Notes: a model not told the origin generated them from the sequence alone. Counted from the first letter of the stretch, positions 36,702-44,231 are shown. The stretch is 64,000 bases of DNA from Pseudonocardia asaccharolytica DSM 44247 = NBRC 16224 (GCF_000423625.1 NZ_AUII01000006.1:186001-250000); one strand, 5' to 3'. A program made the numbers and translations.

Positions 36702-37465
36702 TGACCGTCAACACCGCCGACCTGGCCGCGCGCCTGGCCAAGGCCGTCGCCGACCGGACCGCGATCGACCAGCTCTCCGGCGAGTTCGGAGAGCTCGACC
36801 TGGCCACGGGCTACGCCGTGCAGCGCGAGCTGCGCACCGCCGCGGGACCGCTGGTCGGCTGGAAGCTGGGCCTCACCTCGCGGGCCAAGCAGGCGCAGGT
36901 CGGGGTGAGCGACCCGATCTACGGCTTCCTCGCCGGGGCCAACGCACTCGATCTCGGCGCCCCGCTGGACACCGGCAACCTCATCCAGCCCCGCTGCGAG
37001 CCCGAGATCGTCTTCATGCTCGGCCGCGACCTGGCCGGACCGCATGTCACCGCGGCCGACGTCATTGCGGCGTCGGCCGGGGTGGCCGTCGGCATCGAGG
37101 TGATCGACTCCCGGTACCGCGACTACCGCTTCACCATGGCCGACGTCGTCGCCGACAACACCTCCGCGGGACGGTTCGTGGTCGGCGCCCCGGTTCCGCC
37201 GGCGGGGATCGACCTGCGGCTGGTCGGGGTGGTGCTGGAGCGCAACGGCGAGGTCGTCGCGACCGCCTCCGGGGCGGCGTCGCTCGGGCATCCGGCCGCG
37301 GCCGTGGCGTGGCTGGTCCGCAGGCTGGCCGCCGACGGCGAAGGACTGCACGCGGGCGAGATCGTGTTCTCCGGCGGGCTGACCGCCGCGGCTCCCGTCA
37401 CCGCGGGCGACGTCGTCGTCGCCTCGATCGACCGGCTGGGCACCGTCGAGCTGGGCTGCCGCTGA
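36701..37465 (+). CDS. 4-oxalocrotonate decarboxylase-like protein (DmpH/XylI-like)
   Basis: The 254-residue protein is a paralogue of the upstream hydratase but follows the decarboxylase pattern: LVGWKLGLTSRAKQAQVGVS then DPIYGFLAGAN, LIQPRCEPEIVFMLGRDLAG, and IEVIDSRYRDYRFTMADVVA. The AKxAQxGV...PIYGFL string is the feature by which XylI-type decarboxylases differ from XylJ-type hydratases. It decarboxylates 4-oxalocrotonate to the pentenoate used by the hydratase. The one-base overlap (TGATG) with the hydratase gene implies coupled translation. The gene ends just before palindrome copy 3, convergent with the UGSC unit. Specific substrate is inferred from family. Confidence 0.82.
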   Translation: MTVNTADLAARLAKAVADRTAIDQLSGEFGELDLATGYAVQRELRTAAGPLVGWKLGLTSRAKQAQVGVSDPIYGFLAGANALDLGAPLDTGNLIQPRCEPEIVFMLGRDLAGPHVTAADVIAASAGVAVGIEVIDSRYRDYRFTMADVVADNTSAGRFVVGAPVPPAGIDLRLVGVVLERNGEVVATASGAASLGHPAAAVAWLVRRLAADGEGLHAGEIVFSGGLTAAAPVTAGDVVVASIDRLGTVELGCR

Positions 37466-37471
37466 CACCCC

Positions 37472-37517
37472 CCGGTGAGTGCGTAACAGCGTTAGAACAC
37501 TGTTATGCACTCACAGG
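37472..37517. terminator. 40-bp palindrome, copy 3 (diverged, between convergent genes)
   Basis: Core 37475-37514. It differs from copy 1 at two positions: one arm has AACAGCGTT, the other TTATGCAC, giving one mismatch and one G-T pair. It begins ten bases after the decarboxylase stop and encodes the last residues and TAA stop (37503-37505) of the leftward UGSC gene. Confidence 0.8.
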
Positions 37518-38009
37518 CGCGGTCAACCATGCCTGATCGGCGAGCGCGCGCATCTCGTCGTCGGTGCGGTCCTGGATCGGGTGCGGCACGTACACCGCGG
37601 GTATCGCGGCATACCCCAGGGCACGCGCCTGCGCATCCACCGCGTCGGCGAACTCGCTGGAGACGACGAACATCGTGGGGATGCCCAGGCCCTCCAGGGC
37701 GACGAAGTCGTGCACACTGCACGACGTACAGGAGCCTCAATCGGCGAGCGCCTCGATGACCACGTCGCATTCGGTGGCGATCTCCCGGCGCAGGTCAGGC
37801 GGCATCGGCTTGGTGAACGTCGGCTTGACGTAGCGCCGCACGGTGACCCCGCGCCCGGCGAACAGCGACTCCAGCCGGTCGAGGAAGACGTCGCCGCGCG
37901 GCTTGGCGATATCCAGCAGCCCGACGCGCACGCCGTCCAGCACGGATCTTCGCCGCAGCGGCTCGCGCCGAACCGGCGAGCGCTCGTCGGTGGGATCGAG
38001 CACGATCAA
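37503..38009 (-). CDS. UGSC-family protein, candidate selenoprotein with in-frame TGA
   Basis: The frame from TTG 38009 runs MIVLDPTDERSPVRREP, then GVRVGLLDIAKPRGDVFLDR, KPTFTKPMPPDLRREIATEC and DVVIEALAD, reaches TGA at 37739-37737, and continues in the same frame as GSCTSCSVHDFVALEGLGIP to TAA at 37505-37503. Reading TGA as selenocysteine gives U-GSC, the signature after which the UGSC family is named; the whole is 168 residues. Family resemblance is equally good on both sides of the TGA, which excludes an ordinary stop or a frameshift. A hairpin suited to a bacterial SECIS begins 11 bases after the TGA. The start overlaps the upstream gene's stop (TTGA), so translation is coupled. The redox motif and the thioredoxin-fold partner suggest a thiol/selenol oxidoreductase. 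No selenium insertion genes lie in the window. The C-terminus PVSA is encoded by the palindrome. Confidence 0.85.
37707..37739 (-). promoter_or_regulatory. Candidate bacterial SECIS element after in-frame TGA
   Basis: The TGA (37739-37737) is followed by 11 bases and then GTCGTGCAGTGTGCACGAC (37725-37707), an 8-bp perfect stem with apical loop GTG. The distance from TGA to the loop is 19 bases, the loop is three bases and starts with G, and the upper stem has eight pairs. These values fit the usual description of bacterial SECIS elements, and spacing and size resemble the E. coli fdhF element (recalled). It lies wholly in coding sequence, as required in bacteria. Confidence 0.7.
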
Positions 38010-39475
38010 GAGCCAACCTCCCTGCTCACCGGCCTGCTACCACCGGGCCCGCCGACCCAGCCGCCGATCACGGTCGAGAACATCCCGGCACCGCCGCCCG
38101 CATAAGCGATCATGAGCCCGTCCGGCCGGAACTTGGGAACCGGGCCACGGGCAGCCCCCGCCGGAATCCCCTCGGCGATCCCGCCGGCACCGCGGACGAT
38201 CTCGGCGGGCTCGAGCAGCAACAACTCGGCCAGCTCCGCGGCCAGCCGCCCGCGCGACCAGCCGGCCTGCGCGAACACCCGCCCGTGCTCGGGGCACACC
38301 ACCAGCGTCGCGTCGAACGCCAGCGCCAGCTTGGGATGCGCGACGGCGCGCAGCCCCGCCGCCAGCGAGCGAGCCAGCGAGTCCGGGGTCCGGGAGATCT
38401 GGTCCACCACCCCGCGGGGACCCTCGGCGGCGAACACCGTCACCGCCGATGTCCCCGGCGCGATCCCGCGCGCGACGGCCAGCGGCTCCCACGGGGATCC
38501 CGCCTCGTCCTCGGCGAAGCAGAAACCGATCTTGCCGGGGTGTCCGAGCGTCGCCCGGTCCACCTCGCCGGGACGGCCGCCGCCCACGTTGCGGATCACC
38601 AGCTGCAATGCCCGGCCGATCGTCGCGTTGGCCCGGTTGCCCTGGCCCAGCGCGTTGCCGCCGCCGTTCATCCCGAGCGCCCGCGCGACCGGTCCGTTCA
38701 CGATGATCGCGGGCGCGGCACCCCACGTCGTGGCCAGCAGGCCGTGGGCGTTGAACTCGTCGGTGCTCGCGGCCTCGACGGCCGCGAGCACAACCGGCAG
38801 ATACTCCGGACGGCAGCCGGCGAGGACCGCGTTGATCGCGACCTTCTCCACGGTCGCCCCGGCCAGGTTCGGCGGCACGACGGCGACGACCTCGCCGGGC
38901 TCCCGCGTGGTGCCCTGCAACATTCGCAACACCCGCGCCGGGGTCGGCGCGACGACCGGCAGCCCGTCGGTGAAACCCCGCTCGAACAGCGCCTCGGCCT
39001 CGTCCTCGAGCGCCGCGATCTCCAGCCGTCGGGCCGCCAGCGATCCGCCGCGGGCGCGAACCAGCAGCTCGTCGGCCACCTCGAGGTCGTGGGTCAGCGA
39101 GCCGCAGCCTGGTCGATACTCGGGCAGGCCGGTCCCCAGCCCGGCGACCCCGGCCAGTTCCTCCCACGCCTCCCGCAGCCAGCCCTCGGTGCGGCCCACC
39201 TCGGTGCCACCGCCGAACCGCAGCAGCGTCGGAACCGTCTCGATCCCCAGCGCCACGCTCACGTCGAGCCCGGTGTCGTCGCGGACGTCGGCGAGACCCG
39301 CCGGGAACGCCGGATCGTCCTGGCTGTAGACGACGAGCCCGGGACCCAGCTGCGCGAGCACCGGCGCGATGAGCCGGCAGGTCGGGCAGTCCCGCTTGAC
39401 GACCGCGACCAGTCCGTCGGCGGGCAATCCCGCACCGGCAGGAGGCGCCGGGGCCAGCGCGACGCGTTCGGGCAC
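38006..39475 (-). CDS. Thioredoxin-fold domain fused to a conserved domain of unknown function, partner of the UGSC protein
   Basis: The 489-residue protein (GTG 39475) starts with a short thioredoxin-like domain: VAVVKRDCPTCRLIAPVLAQ gives a CxxC pair (about residues 30-33), and ALGIETVPTLLRFGGG is the cis-proline region. After a segment with PGCGSLTHDLEVADE (about 127-140) comes a long domain: FERGFTDGLPVVAPTPARVL, VPPNLAGATVEKVAINAVLA, GCRPEYLPVVLAAVEAAS, NGPVARALGMNGGGNALG and NRANATIGRALQLVIRNVGG. I recall this domain next to or fused with UGSC-type proteins but know no established function. The stop overlaps the start of the UGSC gene, so the two are co-translated. Together they look like a thiol or selenol redox relay. 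Further cysteines occur in KIGFCFAEDE and LVVCPEHGRV. No signal peptide is seen; cytoplasmic. Confidence 0.75.
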   Translation of the reverse strand: MPERVALAPAPPAGAGLPADGLVAVVKRDCPTCRLIAPVLAQLGPGLVVYSQDDPAFPAGLADVRDDTGLDVSVALGIETVPTLLRFGGGTEVGRTEGWLREAWEELAGVAGLGTGLPEYRPGCGSLTHDLEVADELLVRARGGSLAARRLEIAALEDEAEALFERGFTDGLPVVAPTPARVLRMLQGTTREPGEVVAVVPPNLAGATVEKVAINAVLAGCRPEYLPVVLAAVEAASTDEFNAHGLLATTWGAAPAIIVNGPVARALGMNGGGNALGQGNRANATIGRALQLVIRNVGGGRPGEVDRATLGHPGKIGFCFAEDEAGSPWEPLAVARGIAPGTSAVTVFAAEGPRGVVDQISRTPDSLARSLAAGLRAVAHPKLALAFDATLVVCPEHGRVFAQAGWSRGRLAAELAELLLLEPAEIVRGAGGIAEGIPAGAARGPVPKFRPDGLMIAYAGGGAGMFSTVIGGWVGGPGGSRPVSREVGS

Positions 39476-39507
39476 CCGGCGATGCTAACGCGACTAGCCT
39501 GGAGCCT

Positions 39508-39816
39508 GTGAGATCATCGCGACTGCGCTCGTTCATCGCGGGAATGCTGGTGAGCAACAGTGCTCCGCACCTGGCCACCGCCATCACCGGACGTCGTCAT
39601 CTCACCCCGCTTGCGGGCCGGGACTCCGGTCCGGGTGTCAACGCGGTCTGGGGTTCGATCAACCTGCTGTCCGGCCTGCTGTTGCTCTCGCCCGACCGGC
39701 ACCGCGTCCCGGCGAGCTGGACCAACGACCTGCTCGCGTTCGAGGCGGGTGCCGCCGCCTTCGCGATCTGGATGGCCGCCTCGGAACGGCTGCTGCGGGT
39801 CAACGTCCGAGACTGA
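39508..39816 (+). CDS. Small membrane protein, unrecognised
   Basis: A GTG start at 39508, with GGAG upstream, gives 102 residues. It reads SFIAGMLVSNSAPHLATAIT, then GRRHLTPLAGRDSGPGVNAV, then a hydrophobic stretch VWGSINLLSGLLLLSP and another at the C-terminal end (LAFEAGAAAFAIWMAAS), so two or three membrane segments are likely. Similar small proteins of unknown function occur in actinobacteria, as I recall. It starts only 32 bases from the divergent start of the thioredoxin-fusion gene, so the two promoters overlap. It is convergent with the DUF1232 gene. Confidence 0.6.
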   Translation: MRSSRLRSFIAGMLVSNSAPHLATAITGRRHLTPLAGRDSGPGVNAVWGSINLLSGLLLLSPDRHRVPASWTNDLLAFEAGAAAFAIWMAASERLLRVNVRD

Positions 39817-39837
39817 CAACCCGCCGCCCGCCGGTGA

Positions 39838-40188
39838 TCAGGCCGGGGCCGGCACCGCGGAACGCACGCGCTCCCACTGCAGGTATCGCTGTGTCTCGCC
39901 GAGGAACGCACCCCCGAGCCACAGCGCGACGACCGTGTCGTCGACGAAGCCGAGGATCATCAAGGCCGCCTCGGGCACCACGTCGAGCGGCGAAACGAGG
40001 TAGGCGACCGCCGCGATGAGCAGGGCCAGCCTGCCGTACCTCAGCCCCGGGTAGCGTCCGACGACCGCACCGGCGAGCATCCGGGGCAACGCGCGAACCC
40101 GTTCACCGAGACCGGGATCCCCCGGCCTGCCCGCCTGCGACACCACTCGCCACAGCGCGTGGAATGCCGCGATCCGGCGTGGGTTCAT
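39838..40188 (-). CDS. DUF1232 (YkvA-like) membrane protein
   Basis: The 116-residue product from ATG 40188 contains [20 protein letters not shown] and [20 protein letters not shown], the YLxSPxDxxP...GxxDD pattern of DUF1232. Two hydrophobic segments are expected. The frame is open far upstream, but the start overlaps the stop of the 55-residue gene upstream (ATGA), which fixes it. Function is unknown. With its tiny partner it forms a two-gene membrane-protein unit. Confidence 0.8.
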   Translation of the reverse strand: MNPRRIAAFHALWRVVSQAGRPGDPGLGERVRALPRMLAGAVVGRYPGLRYGRLALLIAAVAYLVSPLDVVPEAALMILGFVDDTVVALWLGGAFLGETQRYLQWERVRSAVPAPA

Positions 40189-40352
40189 CGCAGGGACTTG
40201 CGGTCGGAACGGCCCGTCACCGCCGACCACACCGCCACCCCGGCGAACGCCAGCGCCCCGATCACGACCGCCCAGGCCAGGAACTTGAACATCGCCCCGA
40301 TCACGGAGATCGCGATCCAGATCAGGAGCAGGATCCCCAACACCTTCAGCAT
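40185..40352 (-). CDS. 55-residue membrane protein upstream of and overlapping the DUF1232 gene
   Basis: GGAGGACGAGCA precedes an ATG at 40352. The product begins [20 protein letters not shown] and continues with [20 protein letters not shown], then a short basic tail SDRKSLR. Two membrane helices with a short turn (Met-Phe-Lys) are expected. The TGA stop overlaps the ATG of the DUF1232 gene by four bases. The coding evidence is the ribosome-binding site, the exact overlap and the consistent hydrophobic pattern. Function unknown. Confidence 0.7.
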   Translation of the reverse strand: MLKVLGILLLIWIAISVIGAMFKFLAWAVVIGALAFAGVAVWSAVTGRSDRKSLR

Positions 40353-40501
40353 TGCTCGTCCTCCCGTCGACCGCGTCTTCAGTCTCCACCAACAGGACGA
40401 TTCGCCGCATCAGGGAGTTCCCGGGATGCCCCTGCGGGTCTCCCCTATGGTGACCGCTCTGTCCCCCGCCCGCTCCCGACGACAGCCTTGGAGTGCCGAC
40501 G

Positions 40502-40957
40502 ATGCGCCCGATCCTGCGCGCCGCACTGCTCACCCCCATCCTGGTGGCGGCGGGAGCGTGTGGCGGATCGGCGGGCGATGACCTCCCGGCCGCCGCGTCG
40601 CCGGTGTCGGCGGGTTCGCCGTTCTGCGCCGCGGTGCAGGCCAACGTGGATGCGGCCCGGCCGCTCGCGATGCTGGCGGCAGGCACGCCGGTGGCCGGGC
40701 TGGGCGACGTCGCGGACTCCGTCCGGCGGACCAACCAGCAGGTCATCGACGCCGCGCCACCGCAGATCCGCGCCGACTTCGAGCACGCCGCCCAGATCGC
40801 CGAGCTGCAGCTGCGGGCCCTGGAGACGGCCGGCGGCGACCCGGCGGCCATCGGGACGGACCCCGAGCTCGCACGGCGCGCGAGCGATCCCGCGTTCGCC
40901 GAGGCGAGCCGCCGCCTGCAGGCTTTCATCGACGAGCACTGCGGCGCTCTGGGCTGA
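40502..40957 (+). CDS. Putative lipoprotein, 151 residues, unrecognised
   Basis: The product starts [20 protein letters not shown], a lipoprotein signal with the modified Cys at residue 20. The mature part is mostly helical and Ala-rich, with a conserved-looking [17 protein letters not shown] near the start and a final Cys in IDEHCGALG, so one disulfide is likely. ATG 40502 is preferred because TTGGAG lies eight bases upstream; an in-frame GTG at 40493 is earlier. No domain is recognised. It should sit on the outer face of the membrane. It stands alone between the membrane-protein pair (divergent) and the groEL remnant. Confidence 0.65.
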   Translation: MRPILRAALLTPILVAAGACGGSAGDDLPAAASPVSAGSPFCAAVQANVDAARPLAMLAAGTPVAGLGDVADSVRRTNQQVIDAAPPQIRADFEHAAQIAELQLRALETAGGDPAAIGTDPELARRASDPAFAEASRRLQAFIDEHCGALG

Positions 40958-41016
40958 CCCGCCGTCCTCGCTGGGTCCTGGTCGCGGCGCCGGGCCGCGC
41001 ACCTGGTGTGGCGTCG

Positions 41017-41290
41017 GCCCGGCGCCTTCACCGCGACCGACTTGAAGGTGCCGCGGATCTTGTTGACGACGAGCGTGGCCAGTGCCTTGCCCTCGACGTC
41101 CTCGGCGATGATCGCCAGCGGCTTGCCGGACTGCATGACCTTCTCCAGCAGCGGGAGCAGGTCCTTGACGGTCGAGATCTAGGAGCTGACCAGGAGGAGG
41201 TAGCGGCCGCGCGGGCCGAGTGCCACCTTGACGGCGTCGGCGAGGGTGTTCATGCCGGGCTCGAGCCCGCGGCGCGCTTCCTCGTACGAC
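41017..41290 (-). pseudogene. groEL remnant with large internal deletion and a nonsense codon
   Basis: Leftward from about 41290, one frame reads [20 protein letters not shown] then VALGPRGR, the first 37 or so residues of GroEL. It jumps directly to YLLLVSS, which in intact GroEL lies about 160 residues later. There a TAG stands where the Lys of [12 protein letters not shown] is expected, and the frame continues [40 protein letters not shown] and [14 protein letters not shown], then leaves homology. So the gene has lost an internal segment and its whole second half and has gained a stop. No intact chaperonin gene lies in the window. This explains most of the otherwise gene-free stretch 40958-41339. 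Confidence 0.88.
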
Positions 41291-41339
41291 GATGCGGCAC
41301 AGCGGCCGATTCAGGGTCGAATCTGATTAGAGTCGCAGC

Positions 41340-42926
41340 GTGGCGACGGACGTGACGGTGGCCCGGCAACTCCTCGACGCGATGCGCCGGCACGGCGCCC
41401 GGACCGTGTTCGGCCTGCCCGGGGTGCACAACCTGGCGTTCTGGCGCGATCCGGGGGACGCGCCCGTGGTCGTCCGGCACGAACAGGCGGCGGTCTACGC
41501 CGCCGACGGGTGGGCACGGCGCACCGGGCGGCTCGGCGCCGCCGTCGTCACGACCGGGCCGGGCGCGGCCAACACCGTCGCCGCGTTCGGTGAGGCCGCG
41601 GCCGCCGGATCGCCGGTGCTGCTGGTGGCCTCGGAGATCCCGGAGGCCCTGCGCAGGCCGGGCCGGCTGCGCGGGGTGCTGCACGAGTCGCGGGATCAGG
41701 CGGCGCTGTTCGCGCCGCTGGCCAAGGCCGTGTTCCGGCCGCGGAATCCGGCCGAGGTGGCCTCCGCGGTCGACGCGGCCGTCGCGACCGCGCTGCGGGA
41801 GCCACGCGGGCCGGTCTATCTCGATGTGCCCGCCGACGTCCTCGGCGAGGCCGCGGCGCCCCGGCCCGAGACGGCGATGGCGCCCGAGCCGCTGCCGGAC
41901 GACGCCGACCTCGACGCCGCGGCGACGCTGCTGCGCGGCGCGCGGGTCGTGCTGTGGGCCGGGCAGGCAGCGGTCGGGGCCGCGGCCGGTGTCGCAGCGC
42001 TGGCCGAGCGGCTCGGGGCGCCCGTCGTCACCAGCTACCAGGCTCGGGGGATGCCGGGGGCGCTCGGCGTGCCACCACACGAGCCCGAGGTGGCGGAGCT
42101 GATCGAGGCGGCCGACGTACTGCTCGCCGTCGGCGGCGACCTCGACGGGATGAACACCCGGAACTGGACGATGCCCCGCCCGGAGCGGCTCGTCACCGTC
42201 GAGCCGGCGGCACCGGCCGACCCGCCGGAGTGGGACGCCGACGCCGCGGTGGCCGGCCGGATGGATCGGGCGCTCGCGGGGCTGCTCGCCCGGATCCCGA
42301 AACATCCCGAGTGGGCGCCCGGAGACCTGCGTAAACAGGTCCTCGACCGACTGCGCACCGACCCGGCGACGGCGGAGGCGGTCGCCCTGCTCGACGCGGT
42401 CGACGCCGCCCGGACCCCGGACACGATGCTGGTCTGCGACATGGCGGTCGGTGGGTACTGGGTCGGCGGTTACGCATCCGTGCCCGCCCCCCGCGGGCTG
42501 GCCTACCCGGTCGGCTGGGGAACCCTGGGATTCGGGCTGCCCGCCGCGCTCGGCGCCGCCGCGGCGGGCGGGCCGGTACTCGCCGTCTGCGGCGACGGTG
42601 GGCTCGCGATGGGGCTGGGCGAGCTCGCCACGCTCGTGCAGGAGCGGCTGCCCGTCACGGTCCTCGTGATCGACGACGGCGGGTACGGGATGCTGCGCTA
42701 CGACCAGGACCGGGCGGGCGCACCGCATGCGGGTGTCGATCTGGTGACCCCGGACTTCATCGCGCTGGCCGCCGCGTTCGGGCTGCCCGCGACCGACGTC
42801 CCGGCGATCGAGGACGGCCTCTCCGCCGCCCTGGGCGGGGCGCTGCGTGGCGGTCCGCATCTGGTGCGGGTACCGGCCCGGCTGCTGCCGCCGCGCACGA
42901 CCTCGCCGCGCTGGCACGAGGGCTGA
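41340..42926 (+). CDS. Thiamine pyrophosphate-dependent enzyme, acetolactate synthase-like
   Basis: The 528-residue protein (GTG 41340) follows the three-domain plan of acetolactate synthase-like enzymes. The N-terminal domain has VFGLPGVHNLAFWRD and the cofactor-activating Glu in VVRHEQAAVYAADGWAR (about residue 48), then TTGPGAANTVAAFGEA. The middle domain includes VLWAGQAAVGAAAGVAAL. The TPP domain (about 375-528) has GWGTLGFGLPAALGAA and CGDGGLAMGLGELATLVQER followed by VIDDGGYGML as the metal-binding motif. A regulatory subunit is not adjacent, so valine biosynthesis is unlikely; a catabolic 2-oxoacid decarboxylase or lyase role is possible. It is 120 bases upstream of the PadR gene in the same direction. 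Confidence 0.82.
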   Translation: MATDVTVARQLLDAMRRHGARTVFGLPGVHNLAFWRDPGDAPVVVRHEQAAVYAADGWARRTGRLGAAVVTTGPGAANTVAAFGEAAAAGSPVLLVASEIPEALRRPGRLRGVLHESRDQAALFAPLAKAVFRPRNPAEVASAVDAAVATALREPRGPVYLDVPADVLGEAAAPRPETAMAPEPLPDDADLDAAATLLRGARVVLWAGQAAVGAAAGVAALAERLGAPVVTSYQARGMPGALGVPPHEPEVAELIEAADVLLAVGGDLDGMNTRNWTMPRPERLVTVEPAAPADPPEWDADAAVAGRMDRALAGLLARIPKHPEWAPGDLRKQVLDRLRTDPATAEAVALLDAVDAARTPDTMLVCDMAVGGYWVGGYASVPAPRGLAYPVGWGTLGFGLPAALGAAAAGGPVLAVCGDGGLAMGLGELATLVQERLPVTVLVIDDGGYGMLRYDQDRAGAPHAGVDLVTPDFIALAAAFGLPATDVPAIEDGLSAALGGALRGGPHLVRVPARLLPPRTTSPRWHEG

Positions 42927-42956
42927 GGGCAACGAGCATGAGTGCATCGCCGAACC

Positions 42957-42997
42957 TTGTTATCGATCAGATCGCGATATATCGTGTTACTACACGA
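42957..42997 (+). promoter_or_regulatory. AT-rich promoter with overlapping inverted repeats before the PadR gene
   Basis: This short AT-rich stretch contains CGATATATCG (42975-42984) and TCGTGTTACTACACGA (42982-42997, arms of six bases around four). TTGTTA at 42957 and a TATATC about 16 bases later could be -35 and -10 elements. Such repeats would suit autoregulation by the dimeric PadR protein. By eye only. Confidence 0.45.
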
Positions 42998-43046
42998 GCC
43001 GATCGAGAAGAGGCTCGTCACCAGAAGACGATCAAGGAGACGAACG

Positions 43047-43724
43047 ATGCATGCCGTGAATCCCCCGTGGGACCCCCGCTGGTTCCGCGCATTCCCCGGC
43101 GGCCCTCGCGCCGCCTTCCGGACCGCGATGGCCGGCCCACACAACCCTCCCGGCGCCGGGGAGCACCCCCACTCCGGCGGCCCTCGGCGCGGACGCCGAG
43201 GCGGAGCCCGGTTCGGCGCTGGCTTCGGGCCCGGGTTCCCGCCGCCAGGACCGCCGTGGCGCTTCCGCGGTCGCCGCGGCAGGCGGACCAACCGCGGCGA
43301 CGTCCGCGCCGCCGTGCTCGCGCTCGTCGCGGAGCAGCCGCGGCACGGCTACGAGATCATCCAAGAGATCGCCGAACGCTCCGGCGGAGCGTGGCGGCCC
43401 AGCCCCGGATCGGTGTATCCCACGCTGTCGCAGCTCGAGGACGAAGGCCTGGTCCGCGTCGAGCAGACCGAGGGGCGTCGCGTCGTCCACCTCACCGAGG
43501 AGGGCACCCGCTACGTCACCGAGCACCGCGACGAGCTGGACCGGGTCTGGGAGTCGGTCGGGCAGGATCCGGACGACGACACCGCCGAGCTCTGGGAGCA
43601 GCTGGGCCAGCTGCACGCCGCCGCCCACCAGGTGATGGCCACCGGCAGCGCGGAGCAGATCCAGACCGCCACCGCGGCTCTCGCCGAGGCGCGCAAGACG
43701 ATCTACCGTCTCCTCGCCGAATAG
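43047..43724 (+). CDS. PadR family transcriptional regulator
   Basis: The protein (225 residues, ATG 43047 with AAGGAG upstream) has an unusual Gly/Pro/Arg-rich N-terminal extension of about 85 residues, then the PadR winged helix: RGDVRAAVLALVAEQPRHGY, then EIIQEIAERSGG, PSPGSVYPTLSQLEDEGLV and GRRVVHLTEEGTRYV. The C-terminal part (VMATGSAEQIQTATAALAEA) is the helical dimerisation region. PadR proteins usually repress an adjacent detoxification or efflux gene and themselves. Here no adjacent efflux gene remains; the TPP enzyme lies upstream. The basic extension may strengthen DNA binding. The gene ends eight bases before palindrome copy 4. Confidence 0.88.
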   Translation: MHAVNPPWDPRWFRAFPGGPRAAFRTAMAGPHNPPGAGEHPHSGGPRRGRRGGARFGAGFGPGFPPPGPPWRFRGRRGRRTNRGDVRAAVLALVAEQPRHGYEIIQEIAERSGGAWRPSPGSVYPTLSQLEDEGLVRVEQTEGRRVVHLTEEGTRYVTEHRDELDRVWESVGQDPDDDTAELWEQLGQLHAAAHQVMATGSAEQIQTATAALAEARKTIYRLLAE

Positions 43725-43728
43725 ACCG

Positions 43729-43774
43729 CCTGTGAGTGCGTAACAGTGTTAGAACACTGTTACGCACTCACAGG
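43729..43774. terminator. 40-bp palindrome, copy 4 (between convergent genes)
   Basis: Core 43732-43771 is identical to copy 1; here the flanks are CCT/AGG instead of CCG/CGG, still complementary. It lies between the PadR stop codon (43724) and the convergent SCO5389-like gene (stop at 43790), consistent with a bidirectional terminator. Confidence 0.85.
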
Positions 43775-43789
43775 CGCCGAAAGCGCACG

Positions 43790-44185
43790 TCAGCAGTCGC
43801 GCAGCTCCGGGCTCTGGTTGAGCACCTGCCCGCGCGGGGAGACGAACTCGCGGTAGTGGGACGAGTCGACCGCGGCAGGCGCGAAGGCGGCGACCCGGTG
43901 GCAGTTCTGGAAGGCCAGCACCACCCCGAAATGCCGCTCTAGCGCGCCCCGGATCGCATTGCTCGCGAGCGCGCGCAGCAACTGGCCGCGGGCCTGCTCG
44001 GACGGGGGCGGGACCTCGTGCTCGCCGAACGGCGCGTCCGGCCGCGCGGCCCGGTCGTCGGCGGCCGCGGAGACGACCTCCCAGGCGTAGGGCAGCGAGT
44101 CGCGGACGACGGCGAGGAACCGCGCGTCGTCGAGATCGCCGCGGCCGGCCGCCTCGAGGACGGCGGTGGGGACGTCGAGGGACAT
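43790..44185 (-). CDS. SCO5389 family protein
   Basis: The 131-residue protein resembles a small conserved actinobacterial family named after Streptomyces SCO5389: MSLDVPTAVLEAAGRGDLDD, SLPYAWEVVSAAADD, PPPSEQARGQLLRALASNAI and RGALERHFGVVLAFQNCHRV, ending SPRGQVLNQSPELRDC with a C-terminal cysteine. ATG 44185 is preceded by GAAGGAGG. No biochemical role is known to me. The upstream gene in the same direction encodes a CooC-like ATPase, with palindrome copy 5 in the 77 bases between, so transcripts may be separate although the function may be linked. Confidence 0.75.
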   Translation of the reverse strand: MSLDVPTAVLEAAGRGDLDDARFLAVVRDSLPYAWEVVSAAADDRAARPDAPFGEHEVPPPSEQARGQLLRALASNAIRGALERHFGVVLAFQNCHRVAAFAPAAVDSSHYREFVSPRGQVLNQSPELRDC

Positions 44186-44231
44186 GAATCCTCCTTCAGG
44201 GGTGGCAATCGAAAAGAGCAGATCAGCGAGG

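Noticed and set aside
37503..37715. Separate 70-residue gene downstream of the TGA in the UGSC region
   Set aside because: Same frame and same family as the upstream part; only the TGA divides them. The GTG used as start is an internal Val codon with no ribosome-binding site.
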